Origin: Nocardioides sp. zg-DK7169
Lineage (GTDB): Bacteria; Actinomycetota; Actinomycetes; Propionibacteriales; Nocardioidaceae
Direction of reading: 5' to 3'
DNA length: 64,000 nt
NCBI RefSeq assembly: GCF_013155365.1
Contig: NZ_JABJRA010000011.1
Span: forward strand, 1 to 64,000
In this document: piece after piece, positions 1 to 7,928 of the stretch
Numbering within the stretch: the first letter of the stretch is position 1
How the letters are laid out: each line of letters opens with the position of its first letter
Program-made: the position numbers and the translations under genes
Notes under the pieces: generated by a model
Database searches by the model: none
What the model was told of the DNA's origin: nothing
What the model saw: only the letters and a program-made list of their open reading frames with translations

Positions 1-1
1 G

Positions 2-559
2 GCACCGAGCGGCCGCGGCCGCTCCACCCGGGCGGTGCCGCGCGTGGCCGCCGCTGCGCCGGCCGCCGCCTCGGCCGGGTCGCGACGCCGGCGCCGCGGC
101 AGGTGGGTCCCGGCGTTGCTCGGGGTCGCCGTCGTCGCGCTGCTGTCCGTGGTCGCGCTGGCGATCGGCACCGACCGCGGCGCGGAGCCCGCCGGGTCCG
201 CCACGCCGGGCACGACCGCGAAGCCCCCGCCGTCCCCGGAGCCGAGCACGCCCACCGCAGAGGATCTGCGCGCCTTCGTCACCTACTACCTGCAGCAGGC
301 GGCGAGTGACCCGGCCGCCGGCTTCGCGATGCTGACCCCGGCCTTCCAGGAGGCCAGCCAGGGCCGTCCGGGGTACGACGGGTTCTGGGGCGGGGTCGTC
401 TCCGTGCGCGACGTCGAGGTCACCGAGGCCGATCCCGAGTCGATGCGGGTGACCTACACCTACACCTACGACCTCGAGGGCGGCGGGAGCCGGACCGAGA
501 CGGTGAGCCTGCAGCTGGTCCACGACGGCTCGCGCCTGCTGGTCGCCGACGAGGGGTGA
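2..559 (+). CDS. Membrane-anchored protein, C-terminal part (possibly Ser/Thr kinase tail)
   Basis: The reading frame is already open at the window edge, so the gene is 5'-truncated; an internal GTG at 35 is unlikely to be the true start. Visible parts are an Arg-rich juxtamembrane stretch, one transmembrane helix (about residues 36-56 of the visible part), a Pro/Ser/Thr-rich linker and a roughly 100-residue extracytoplasmic domain of NTF2-like appearance. A basic stop-transfer segment, one helix, a Pro/Thr linker and a small sensor-like domain is the usual layout at the C-terminus of actinobacterial PknB-type kinases, but no kinase motif lies in the window. The kinase assignment is therefore inference. 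Confidence 0.6.
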   Translation, partial: APSGRGRSTRAVPRVAAAAPAAASAGSRRRRRGRWVPALLGVAVVALLSVVALAIGTDRGAEPAGSATPGTTAKPPPSPEPSTPTAEDLRAFVTYYLQQAASDPAAGFAMLTPAFQEASQGRPGYDGFWGGVVSVRDVEVTEADPESMRVTYTYTYDLEGGGSRTETVSLQLVHDGSRLLVADEG

Positions 560-645
560 CCCCCCTAGGGTGGGGCGGCGCACCCCCCGGCCGCCCAGCG
601 CTCGAGCTGGCCGCTGTTCCCACCCTCTCCCCCCCAGGAGGCACC

Positions 646-1029
646 GTGCCCGACCAGATCCCCGAGGACGGCCTCGACCTCGCACGACTCGAGATGCTGC
701 GCGACCTCGACCCCGGCGACACGACCTACCTGGACCGGGCGATCGCCAACTTCGTCACCACCGCCCAGACCGCGGGGGGCACGGTCCGGGACGCGGCGCA
801 GCGCGGGGACCACGAGGAGCTGCGGGCGGTGACCCACAAGATGGTGGGCAACAGCCTCAACCTCGGGGTGAACTACGTCGGTGCGGCGGCGCGCCGCCTC
901 GAGCTGCTGGCCAGCGAGGGCAGCACCGAGGGCGCACTCCCCCTGATCGACCGTCTCGACGCCGCGCTGGCGCGCGGAGTCGAGGACCTGCTCGCCTTCC
1001 AGGCCTCCTACCAGCCCCCTCGCTCCTGA
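646..1029 (+). CDS. HPt-domain phosphotransfer protein
   Basis: A 127-residue, all-helical protein that looks like a stand-alone histidine phosphotransfer (HPt) module. The motif THKMVGNSLNLG contains the candidate phospho-accepting His and the K-x-x-x-x-x-L-G spacing typical of HPt domains. I start it at GTG 646 because AGGAGG (636-641) lies just upstream; the frame is open further upstream, but there it is Pro/Gly-rich and overlaps the preceding gene's stop. HPt proteins relay phosphate between hybrid kinases and response regulators. No kinase or regulator lies beside it, so its partners must be elsewhere (a receiver-containing kinase is at 53.9-55.9 kb). Confidence 0.75.
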   Translation: MPDQIPEDGLDLARLEMLRDLDPGDTTYLDRAIANFVTTAQTAGGTVRDAAQRGDHEELRAVTHKMVGNSLNLGVNYVGAAARRLELLASEGSTEGALPLIDRLDAALARGVEDLLAFQASYQPPRS

Positions 1030-1104
1030 GCCGGACCGCCAAGCAGCCGGGTTGGGTACTGGCGCGGCGAGCGCCTGCCCCGGGCGCCTCCCGAAGGAGG
1101 AAGC

Positions 1105-1308
1105 ATGAAGTTCATCGTGACCCTGATCGTCCTGGCCTGGCTGGCCATCGGGGCCCTCGCCGCCTGGCAGCGCGGCTACTTCGGCGACGACCGCGACGTC
1201 AGCTGCACCAACGCCGGTGACACCGTCCTCACGGTGGTCGCAGGTCCGCTGAACTACGTCGGGGTCAACCCGAAGGTCGACTGCACGCTGCCCGAGCCCT
1301 CGCGGTGA
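1105..1308 (+). CDS. Small single-pass membrane protein
   Basis: A 67-residue protein preceded by AAGGAGG (1094-1100). The first 22 residues form a hydrophobic N-terminal helix (signal anchor), followed by a short polar tail with two Cys that could form an extracytoplasmic disulfide (CTNAG and VDCTLP). I do not recognise a named family; similar short conserved proteins are common in Nocardioides-like genomes. Its position after the HPt gene gives no clear functional clue. Confidence 0.65.
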   Translation: MKFIVTLIVLAWLAIGALAAWQRGYFGDDRDVSCTNAGDTVLTVVAGPLNYVGVNPKVDCTLPEPSR

Positions 1309-1402
1309 GCCGTGCCGGACGGCCCCGACCGGGGCCGTCCGGCGGCAGGGGCACCCTCGCGATCCGGGGCGGCGGACCGGGCCGCGCGCCGCGCACGGCG
1401 CG

Positions 1403-2329
1403 TCAGGCGCAGGTCTCGTCGTCGCGGCGGACCTCGCCAGAGGCCCAAAGCCGGTCGCAGACCTCCTGCTTGCCGCAGCAGCGTCCGACCGGTCGACCGC
1501 CCAGCCAGCCCCGGGTCGGGCCGAGCTTGCGGTACGGGATGGGCTCCAGGGGGTCGGACTCCTCGCGCATCCGGGACTGCAGCGCCTCGGAGGTCTGCCT
1601 GCCCGCGTGCCGCACCAGCGGCGCCAGCCGCTCGAAGTCCACCCGCTCCAGCGGCCCCACCGCCGACAGGGCCGCGACCGGCCCGTCCGCAGTCAGGATC
1701 GGCGCCGCCACGCCCCCGACCCCGGGCATGCCGAGGCCGCGCTCGTAGCCGACCCCGCGACGCCGGATCTCCGCGAGCTCCGCGTGCAGCAGCGCCGGGT
1801 CGTCACCGTCGATGCCGCCAGGGGCCGCACACTCGCCGAGCAGCGAGTCGACCTCCTCGGGCGGCAACCAGGCGAGGATCGTCTTGCCGATCGTGGCGTT
1901 CGTGACCCACCACCGGCTGCCCACGTCGGAGGGCAGGGTGAGGGCGTAGGCGCCGCCGAGCTTGTCGAGGAACAGCACCTCCGGGCCCTCGAGCATGCAC
2001 AGGTGCACCACCAGCCCGGTGCGCACGTGCAGGTCCAGCAGGACCGGCGCCGCGGCCTCGCGCACCTGCTCCCGGCTGGGACCGCGCGACCCGATGCTCG
2101 CGGCGCGGTGGCCCAGGGAGTAGCCGGTCGTGTGCCGGCGTACCCACCCGAGCTGCACGAGCTGCTCCAGGATCCGGTGGCAGCTGGAGCGCGGCAACCG
2201 CGCGCGGGTGCCGATCTCCTCCAGCGAGAGCCGGGTTCCCCAGCGGTCGAAGGACTCGAGGACGCGCGTCATCCGCACGATCATCGTGTCGCTCGTGGTG
2301 CTCGCCGAGGCGGAGCGGGCAGGGTGCAT
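1403..2329 (-). CDS. IclR-family transcriptional regulator
   Basis: A 308-residue regulator with an N-terminal winged helix (about residues 15-75; segment LPRSSCHRILEQL is the recognition-helix region) and an IclR effector-binding domain (about 90-265). I use ATG 2329 because GGAGG (2335-2339) sits 5 nt upstream; in-frame starts further upstream lie in the promoter region. It is transcribed divergently from the flavin reductase gene. IclR proteins typically control adjacent aromatic or steroid catabolic genes and bind palindromes in the shared intergenic region, which fits the two palindromes here. Odd feature: a roughly 50-residue C-terminal tail beyond the usual fold, with several Cys (CCGKQEVC). 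Confidence 0.9.
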   Translation of the reverse strand: MHPARSASASTTSDTMIVRMTRVLESFDRWGTRLSLEEIGTRARLPRSSCHRILEQLVQLGWVRRHTTGYSLGHRAASIGSRGPSREQVREAAAPVLLDLHVRTGLVVHLCMLEGPEVLFLDKLGGAYALTLPSDVGSRWWVTNATIGKTILAWLPPEEVDSLLGECAAPGGIDGDDPALLHAELAEIRRRGVGYERGLGMPGVGGVAAPILTADGPVAALSAVGPLERVDFERLAPLVRHAGRQTSEALQSRMREESDPLEPIPYRKLGPTRGWLGGRPVGRCCGKQEVCDRLWASGEVRRDDETCA

Positions 2330-2369
2330 CGATGCCTCCGGGGGGTCATGACAAGCGGCCCGAGCAGTT

Positions 2370-2419
2370 TGACGTCCGTCACATCGCGGCGCAAACAACC
2401 GGCTCCCGATCATCGGGAG
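2370..2419. promoter_or_regulatory. Two palindromic operator candidates, regulator/flavin reductase divergent region
   Basis: Element A is 2370-2382; on the minus strand it reads GTGACGGACGTCA and its core is the perfect palindrome TGACG-N2-CGTCA. Element B is CTCCCG-ATCAT-CGGGAG (2403-2419), which extends to a perfect inverted repeat with 12-bp arms around one base (2399-2423). Both motifs recur upstream of the Rieske oxygenase gene (4142-4186) in the same order relative to transcription if this copy is read toward the IclR gene. Inference: binding sites for the adjacent IclR regulator and possibly a second factor. Confidence 0.65.
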
Positions 2420-2533
2420 CCGGGCCACGGCGGGCCCGGCTCCCAGGTCCTAGCGTGCGACTCCGCTCACGCCGTCGAACGGCGTCGACGGCCCACGCCG
2501 CCGACGCACCTGACCCCCTCGGAGGACAGCACG

Positions 2534-3109
2534 ATGACCATCCAGGCGACCGCCCCCGACCCCCTCGTCTCCCCCGCCCTGCCGCCCGTCCCGGACGGGG
2601 CCGCGCTCGTCGCCCGGCCCGGCTCGGCGGAGATGCGCCGGGTGCTCGGGCAGTTCGCGAGCGGCGTGACGGTGGTGACCGGGCTCGACGAGGGCGAGGC
2701 CGTCGGCTTCGCCTGCCAGTCGTTCGCCTCCGTCTCCCTGGACCCCCCGCTGGTGCTGTTCTGCGCCGGGCACGGCGGCACCAGCTGGCCCCGCATCCGG
2801 CGCGGTGGCCGGTTCAGCGTCAACGTCCTCGCCGAGGACCAGGACGACCTGTGCGCCCGGTTCGGCTCGCACACCGGGCGGCGCTTCGAGGCCCTGGACT
2901 GGTCCCCGTCGCGGTGGGGCACCCCGAGCCTGCCGGGGGTCCTCGCCCGGGTGCACTGCTCCATCGACGCCGTGCACCGCGCCGGCGACCACGACGTCGT
3001 GATCGGCGCCGTCGACGAGCTGGAGTGGGTCGGCGACGGCGCGCCGATGGTCTTCTTCCGCGGCGCCTTCGCCGCCACCGCCCCCGGGGCGCCCGGGCCG
3101 GCACGGTGA
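2534..3109 (+). CDS. hsaB: HsaB-like flavin reductase
   Basis: A 191-residue protein of the flavin reductase-like (FMN-binding split barrel) family. The stretch GQFASGVTVVTG and the following VGFACQSFASVSLDPPLVLFC closely resemble HsaB, the NADH:flavin oxidoreductase that supplies reduced flavin to the hydroxylase HsaA. ATG 2534 follows GGAGGA (2521-2526). The luciferase-like gene downstream overlaps by four bases (GTGA), so the two are translationally coupled. The natural partner in this cluster is the HsaA-like protein at 5458-6639, though the reductase may also serve the luciferase-like enzyme. Confidence 0.85.
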   Translation: MTIQATAPDPLVSPALPPVPDGAALVARPGSAEMRRVLGQFASGVTVVTGLDEGEAVGFACQSFASVSLDPPLVLFCAGHGGTSWPRIRRGGRFSVNVLAEDQDDLCARFGSHTGRRFEALDWSPSRWGTPSLPGVLARVHCSIDAVHRAGDHDVVIGAVDELEWVGDGAPMVFFRGAFAATAPGAPGPAR

Positions 3110-4107
3110 GCAGCGGGTCCGGCGCACCGGGGATCGGGCTCTTCCTCGACCTGCGCAACCCCGAGCGCTGGCGCCGCCCCTGGCCGGATCACTACCGCCG
3201 CCAGCTGGACCTGATCGCGGAGGCCGAGCACCAGGGTGCCGACGCCGTCTGGTTCACCGAGCACCACGACGTCGACGACGGCTACCTCTCTCAGCCGCTC
3301 ACCTTCGCCGCCGCGGCCGCGGCCCGCACGTCGCGGGTGCGGATCGGGACCGCCGTCGTGCTGGCGGCGCTGCGACACCCCCGCCACCTCGCCGAGGAGG
3401 CCGCCGTCGTCGACCTCGTCTCCGCCGGGCGTCTCGAGCTGGGCATCGGCGCCGGCTTCGTCGCACACGAGTACGCCGCGTTCGGCCACGAGCTCGCGCA
3501 GCGCTACCGCCTCACCGACGACGCGGTCCGCGAGGTGCAGCGCCTGCTCGGTGTGGTGAGCCCCGGCCCGGTGCAGCAGCCGCCGCCGGTCTGGCTGGGC
3601 TACCAGGGCCCGCAGGGCGCGCGCCGGGCCGGCCGGATGGGCACCGGCCTGCTGTCACTCGACCGCCGCCTCCTGGAGCCGTACGCCGCCGGGCTGGCCG
3701 AGGGCGGGCATGACCCGTCGACCGCGCGGATGGGCGGGTTGCTCGACCTGATCGTGGCCGAGGACCCGGAGCGGACCCTGGCCCGGGTGCTGCCGCACTT
3801 CGTGCACCAGCTGAACTCCTACCGCCGGATGGCGGCCGGACCGGGCGGCGCCGTCCGGGACCTCGCGGTCGAGGAGGTGGCCGCCGACACCCGCGGACCG
3901 GGCCGGATCCCGGGCCTCAGCGTGCTCACGCCGCAGGAGGCCACGGCGACCATCCAGCGGCGTACGTCCGGGATCCCGGCGCGCCACGTCTACTGCTGGG
4001 CCAGCGTCGCCGGGATGCCCGACGACATCGTGACCGAGCACCTCTCGCTCCTGCTCGGCACCGTCGCACCCGCCGTGCGCGCCGCGGCGGCCGCACCTCC
4101 GGCCTGA
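3106..4107 (+). CDS. LLM-class flavin-dependent oxidoreductase
   Basis: A 333-residue luciferase-like monooxygenase with a TIM-barrel fold. N-terminal features are GLFLDLRNPERW, EHQGADAVWFTEHH and a conserved RIGTAVV strand. GTG 3106 overlaps the flavin reductase stop by 4 nt. Family members use reduced FMN (sometimes F420) to oxygenate ketones, alkanesulfonates or side chains. Coupling to a flavin reductase favours an FMNH2-dependent monooxygenase. Its role may be Baeyer-Villiger-type or side-chain oxidation of the substrate handled by the Rieske and extradiol enzymes; that role is inference. Confidence 0.8.
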   Translation: MSSGSGAPGIGLFLDLRNPERWRRPWPDHYRRQLDLIAEAEHQGADAVWFTEHHDVDDGYLSQPLTFAAAAAARTSRVRIGTAVVLAALRHPRHLAEEAAVVDLVSAGRLELGIGAGFVAHEYAAFGHELAQRYRLTDDAVREVQRLLGVVSPGPVQQPPPVWLGYQGPQGARRAGRMGTGLLSLDRRLLEPYAAGLAEGGHDPSTARMGGLLDLIVAEDPERTLARVLPHFVHQLNSYRRMAAGPGGAVRDLAVEEVAADTRGPGRIPGLSVLTPQEATATIQRRTSGIPARHVYCWASVAGMPDDIVTEHLSLLLGTVAPAVRAAAAAPPA

Positions 4108-4141
4108 GCAGCCGCCACCTCACGGGCAGCTCTTCGGGCGA

Positions 4142-4186
4142 CTCCCGATTCGCGGGAGCGCCGTTCGAGCCGGGTGACGGGCGTCA
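4142..4186 (+). promoter_or_regulatory. Repeat copy of both operator palindromes, upstream of kshA-like gene
   Basis: Contains CTCCCG-ATTCG-CGGGAG (4142-4158) and GTGACGGGCGTCA (4174-4186). They match elements B and A of the IclR-gene promoter region with the same arm sequences and spacers; element A is identical at 12 of 13 positions. A leader of about 97 nt separates the second palindrome from ATG 4284. The duplicated pair implies coordinated control of the regulator/reductase promoters and the oxygenase operon by a local regulator. Confidence 0.65.
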
Positions 4187-4283
4187 CGGATGGTGTCGCT
4201 GCGTACGGGCGTCTCGGGCTGCCCGCTGCGTTCCCCTCTGTTTCCCCCTCTTTCGATCCAGCACCACTACCCAGGAGGTAGGC

Positions 4284-5429
4284 ATGAGCGCCACCACCCC
4301 CAGCGACGAGATCCGGTTCATCGAGACCGGCGACGGCTACTCCCGCTTCGCCCGCGGATGGCACTGCCTCGGGCTGGCGGACGACTTCCGCGACGGCAAG
4401 CCGCACGAGCTGAAGATCTTCGGCCAGACGGCCGTCGTGTTCGCCGGCGAGGACGGCGAGATCCACATGCTCGACGCGTTCTGCCGCCACATGGGCGGCA
4501 ACCTCGCCCACGGCGAGATCAAGGGCAACGAGATCGCCTGCCCGTTCCACGACTGGCGCTGGAACGGCGAGGGCCGCTGCACCAAGGTGCCCTACGCCCG
4601 TCGTACGCCGCTGCGCGCCCGCACGCTGCGCTGGATCACCATGGAGAAGAACGGCCTGCTGTTCTGCTGGAACGACCCGCAGGGCAATCCGCCGCCGGCG
4701 GACGTGACGATCCCCGAGATCCCCGACTACGACGCCGGCAAGTGGACCGCCTGGTCGTGGAAGTCCTACCTGGTCGAGGGCGCGCACTGCCGCGAGATCG
4801 TCGACAACGTCGTGGACATGGCGCACTTCTTCTACGTGCACTACCAGATCCCGCGGTACTTCAAGAACGTCTTCGAGGGCCACGTGGCCAGCCAGTACAT
4901 GAACTCCACCGGCCGCGAGGACATCAAGACCGGAGTGCAGATGGACCTGCCGGACGCCGTCACCCGCTCCGAGGCCAGCTACTTCGGCCCCTCGTTCATG
5001 CTCGACACGATCTGGACCGAGGCCGACGAGCAGGTCATCGAGGCCAAGCTGGTCAACTGCCACTACCCGATCAGCGAGAACTCCTTCCTGCTCCAGTACG
5101 GGATCATCGTGGAGAAGCTGCCGGGCATGTCGGACGAGGACGCCCAGGCGATGGGCCAGACCTTCGTCGACGGCCTCGAGGTGCAGTTCCTCCAGGACGT
5201 CGAGGTCTGGAAGCACAAGACCCGCATCGAGAACCCGCTCCTCACCGAGGAGGACGGGCCGGTCTACCAGCTGCGTCGCTGGTACCAGCAGTTCTACGTC
5301 GACGTCGAGGACGTCACGCCGGACATGACCAAGCGCTTCGAGTTCGAGGTCGACTGCGACTACGCGGTCGAGACCTGGGAGGCCGAGAGCCGCGTCGAGT
5401 CGTCGTCCACCGCCACCGCCGGCGCCTGA
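4284..5429 (+). CDS. kshA: KshA-type Rieske oxygenase (3-ketosteroid 9-alpha-hydroxylase-like)
   Basis: A 381-residue Rieske non-heme iron oxygenase. The [2Fe-2S] ligands are Cys67, His69, Cys86 and His89, the same numbers as in mycobacterial KshA. The mononuclear iron site is His181, His186 and Asp305 (in QFLQDVEVW), preceded by the bridging DNVVDMAHFFYVH motif. KshA hydroxylates C9 of 3-ketosteroids, opening ring B together with delta-1 dehydrogenation. AGGAGG (4273-4278) sets ATG 4284. No KshB reductase lies nearby, so electrons must come from elsewhere. The family assignment is strong; the steroid substrate is inferred, and a related polycyclic or aromatic substrate is possible. Confidence 0.88.
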   Translation: MSATTPSDEIRFIETGDGYSRFARGWHCLGLADDFRDGKPHELKIFGQTAVVFAGEDGEIHMLDAFCRHMGGNLAHGEIKGNEIACPFHDWRWNGEGRCTKVPYARRTPLRARTLRWITMEKNGLLFCWNDPQGNPPPADVTIPEIPDYDAGKWTAWSWKSYLVEGAHCREIVDNVVDMAHFFYVHYQIPRYFKNVFEGHVASQYMNSTGREDIKTGVQMDLPDAVTRSEASYFGPSFMLDTIWTEADEQVIEAKLVNCHYPISENSFLLQYGIIVEKLPGMSDEDAQAMGQTFVDGLEVQFLQDVEVWKHKTRIENPLLTEEDGPVYQLRRWYQQFYVDVEDVTPDMTKRFEFEVDCDYAVETWEAESRVESSSTATAGA

Positions 5430-5457
5430 GCCGCACCCAGCAGAAGGAACACCCACG

Positions 5458-6639
5458 ATGAACGACGTCCGACGTCAGATGATCGACCACGCAGACAAGC
5501 TGCGTGAGCAGGCCGAGGAGTCCGAGCAGCTGTGCCGGCTCCCCGACGAGACCGCGGCCCTCCTGCGCAGCTCCGGCGCCATCCGGATGCTCCAGCCGAA
5601 GGAGTACGGCGGCCAGGAGACCCACCTCGCCGAGTTCGCCGAGACCGTGATGGGGACCGCCAAGATCTTCGGCTCCGCGGGCTGGGTGCAGGGCATCGTC
5701 GGCGTCCACCCCTGGCAGCTCGCCTTCGCCGACCCGCGGGTGCGGGAGGAGGTGTGGGGCGAGGACCAGGACACCTGGCTCGCCTCGCCGTACCAGCCCA
5801 ACGGGCGGCTGGTCCCCGAGGGCGAGGACGGCTTCCGCTTCTCCGGCCGCTGGCAGTTCTCGTCGGGCACCGACCACTGCCAGTGGATCTTCCTCGGTGG
5901 CCTGCTCGCCGGCACGGACGGCGAGGTGATCAACCCGCCCAAGATGGTCCACGTCATCCTGCCGCGCAGCGACTACGAGATCGTCGAGGACTCCTGGAAC
6001 ACCGTGGGCCTGCGCGGCACCGGCTCCAAGGACGTCATCGTCCGCGACGCCTACGTGCCGGCCTACCGGGTCATGGACTGCGACGAGGTGATCGACGGCA
6101 CCGCGGTGCGCAAGGCCGGCCGCGACGAGACGCTGTACAAGATGCCCTGGTCGTGCACCTTCCCCGCCGGCATCACCTCCGCGATCATCGGCATCGCCGA
6201 GGGCGCGCTCGAGACGGCGCTGGGTTACCAGCGCGACCGGATCAACGCCCACGGCACCGTGGTCAGGGAGGACCCCTACACCCTCTCCGCCCTGGGCGAG
6301 GCGGCCGCCGACATCCACGCCGCCCGCGGCGAGATCCTCGGCAACATCAACCGGCTGTGGGACATCGTCGACTCCGGTCGCGAGGTGTCCTTCGAGACCC
6401 GCGCCCTCGGCCGGCTGGCCCAGGTGCGGGCGGCACACCGCGCCGTCGACGCCGTCGACCGCATCTTCGCCCGCTCCGGCGGCACCGCGCTGCGCATGGA
6501 CCACCCGCTGCAGCGGTTCTGGCGCGACGCCCACGCCGGCCTCAACCACGCCATCAACATCCCGGGCCCGACGTACCACGCCAACGCGCTGACCCACATG
6601 GGCGTGGAGCCGCAGGGCGCACTGCGCGCCCTGATCTGA
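5458..6639 (+). CDS. hsaA: HsaA-like flavin-dependent hydroxylase (acyl-CoA dehydrogenase fold)
   Basis: A 393-residue protein with the acyl-CoA dehydrogenase fold but the sequence features of group D flavin monooxygenases: FSGRWQFSSGTDHCQWIFLG in the middle domain, RGTGSKDV, and a long helical C-terminal domain ending near GPTYHANALTHMG. HsaA (394 residues in Mycobacterium) hydroxylates the phenol ring of 3-HSA to a catechol using FMNH2 from HsaB. It lies 28 nt after the Rieske gene and 58 nt before the extradiol dioxygenase, consistent with one operon. The phenolic substrate here is unproven; a 4-hydroxyphenylacetate or p-cumate-type substrate is an alternative. Confidence 0.85.
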   Translation: MNDVRRQMIDHADKLREQAEESEQLCRLPDETAALLRSSGAIRMLQPKEYGGQETHLAEFAETVMGTAKIFGSAGWVQGIVGVHPWQLAFADPRVREEVWGEDQDTWLASPYQPNGRLVPEGEDGFRFSGRWQFSSGTDHCQWIFLGGLLAGTDGEVINPPKMVHVILPRSDYEIVEDSWNTVGLRGTGSKDVIVRDAYVPAYRVMDCDEVIDGTAVRKAGRDETLYKMPWSCTFPAGITSAIIGIAEGALETALGYQRDRINAHGTVVREDPYTLSALGEAAADIHAARGEILGNINRLWDIVDSGREVSFETRALGRLAQVRAAHRAVDAVDRIFARSGGTALRMDHPLQRFWRDAHAGLNHAINIPGPTYHANALTHMGVEPQGALRALI

Positions 6640-6697
6640 GCCTCGCCCCGCCCGGGCACACGCCCGACCCACCCGTGACTTGCAAGGAGACATGCAG

Positions 6698-7606
6698 ATG
6701 AGAGAGATCCGTGCCCTCGGATACGTGACCGTGGCCGCCACCGACATGGAGCGCTGGCGCGACTTCGCCTTCGACGTGCTCAGCTTCGGTGAGGGCAGCG
6801 GCCCGGACCCGGACGCGCTGTACCTGCGGATGGACGAGCGCGCCGCCCGCATCGTGGTGCGCCCCGGCGACAGCGACGGCGTGCAGACCGTCGGTTGGGA
6901 GGTCCGCGACCACCTGGCGCTGGCCCGGGTCGAGAAGACGCTGGCCGACGCGGGCTACGCGCCCAAGCGGCTGAGCGCCGAGGAGGCCGACGTGCGCCGG
7001 GTCGAGGAGGCGATCGCCTTCACCGACCCCTCCGGTCTCCAGGTCGAGGTCTTCTTCGGCCCCGTGCTGGACCACTCGCCGCTGGTGACCCGCCACGGCA
7101 GCCGCTTCGTGACCTCGGGCCTGGGCCTGGGGCACATCGTGCTGCCGACCACGGACATCGAGGCCTCGCAGAAGCTCTACCTCGACACCTTGGAGTTCCT
7201 GCCGCGCGGTGCGATGAAGCTCGACACCCCGCCCGGCGTCCCCACCCAGCGGATCCGGTTCATCGGCGTCAACCAGCGCCACCACAGCCTGGCCCTGTGC
7301 CCGGCGCCGGCCATGAAGGCGCCCTCGCTGATCCACATCATGGTGGAGGTGGACTCCCTCGACAGCGTCGGCCGGGCGCTGGACCGCTCGAACAAGGCGG
7401 GCTACTCGCTCTCCTCGACGCTGGGCCGTCACACGAACGACAAGATGGTGTCGTTCTACGTGCGCGCCCCCGGCGGCTGGGACGTGGAGTACGGCTGCGA
7501 GGGGATCCTCGTCGATGAGTCCCACTACACGGCCGAGGAGATCACCGCCGACAGCTACTGGGGTCACGACTGGTCGGGCTCCGAGCCGCTCGCGGCGTTC
7601 AGTTGA
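6698..7606 (+). CDS. hsaC: HsaC/BphC-type extradiol catechol dioxygenase
   Basis: A 302-residue two-domain vicinal-oxygen-chelate dioxygenase. Iron ligands are recognisable as His146 (GLGHIVL), His213 (LIHIMVEV) and Glu264 (WDVEYG), with the active-site pair His195/His196 (RHHSLAL) and a Tyr at 254. HsaC cleaves the catecholic ring of 3,4-DHSA by meta fission. AAGGAGA (6684-6690) lies 7 nt before ATG 6698; ATG 6692 is too close to it. The product would need an HsaD-type hydrolase, which is absent from the window. Confidence 0.88.
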   Translation: MREIRALGYVTVAATDMERWRDFAFDVLSFGEGSGPDPDALYLRMDERAARIVVRPGDSDGVQTVGWEVRDHLALARVEKTLADAGYAPKRLSAEEADVRRVEEAIAFTDPSGLQVEVFFGPVLDHSPLVTRHGSRFVTSGLGLGHIVLPTTDIEASQKLYLDTLEFLPRGAMKLDTPPGVPTQRIRFIGVNQRHHSLALCPAPAMKAPSLIHIMVEVDSLDSVGRALDRSNKAGYSLSSTLGRHTNDKMVSFYVRAPGGWDVEYGCEGILVDESHYTAEEITADSYWGHDWSGSEPLAAFS

Positions 7607-7646
7607 GCGCCGTGACCACCGAGTCGAGCCTTCGGACGGAGGAGCC

Positions 7647-7928
7647 GTGAAGCAGATCAGCTGCCAGAACTGCGGCAACCGCGTGCTGGTGGAGAAGTAC
7701 AGCCCGATCCACACCAGCGTGCAGTGGTTGCAGGACGCGGGCACCTGCCCCGAGATCCGCGAGGGCGCGACCGGGGCGGGCGGGACCGCACTCGTCCCGA
7801 CCTGCGGCCGGCTGCGGGCGTCCATCGTCGCGGCCGACCGGGCCGGCGAGCTCCCCGGGACGACGTACGCCGAGCCGGCGCCGCTGCCGCGCGAGCTGCT
7901 CGACGCGGCGGCGGGCGCGCAGGAGTGA
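7647..7928 (+). CDS. Small Cys-rich protein of unknown function in the catabolic operon
   Basis: A 93-residue protein starting at GTG 7647 after GGAGGA. It has a CxxC motif near the N-terminus (SCQNCGNRV) and two further Cys (TCPEI, TCGRL), so four thiols could bind zinc or an iron-sulfur cluster. The middle is predicted soluble with a GTT-rich loop. It overlaps the next gene by four bases. I do not recognise a characterised family. Its place in the operon suggests a redox or accessory partner of the Rieske or flavin enzymes, but nothing in the sequence proves this. Confidence 0.75.
   Translation: MKQISCQNCGNRVLVEKYSPIHTSVQWLQDAGTCPEIREGATGAGGTALVPTCGRLRASIVAADRAGELPGTTYAEPAPLPRELLDAAAGAQE

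Noticed and set aside
1105..1308. Toxin or holin-like function for the small membrane protein
   Set aside because: Only a signal anchor and two Cys are visible; no antitoxin partner or toxin motif.
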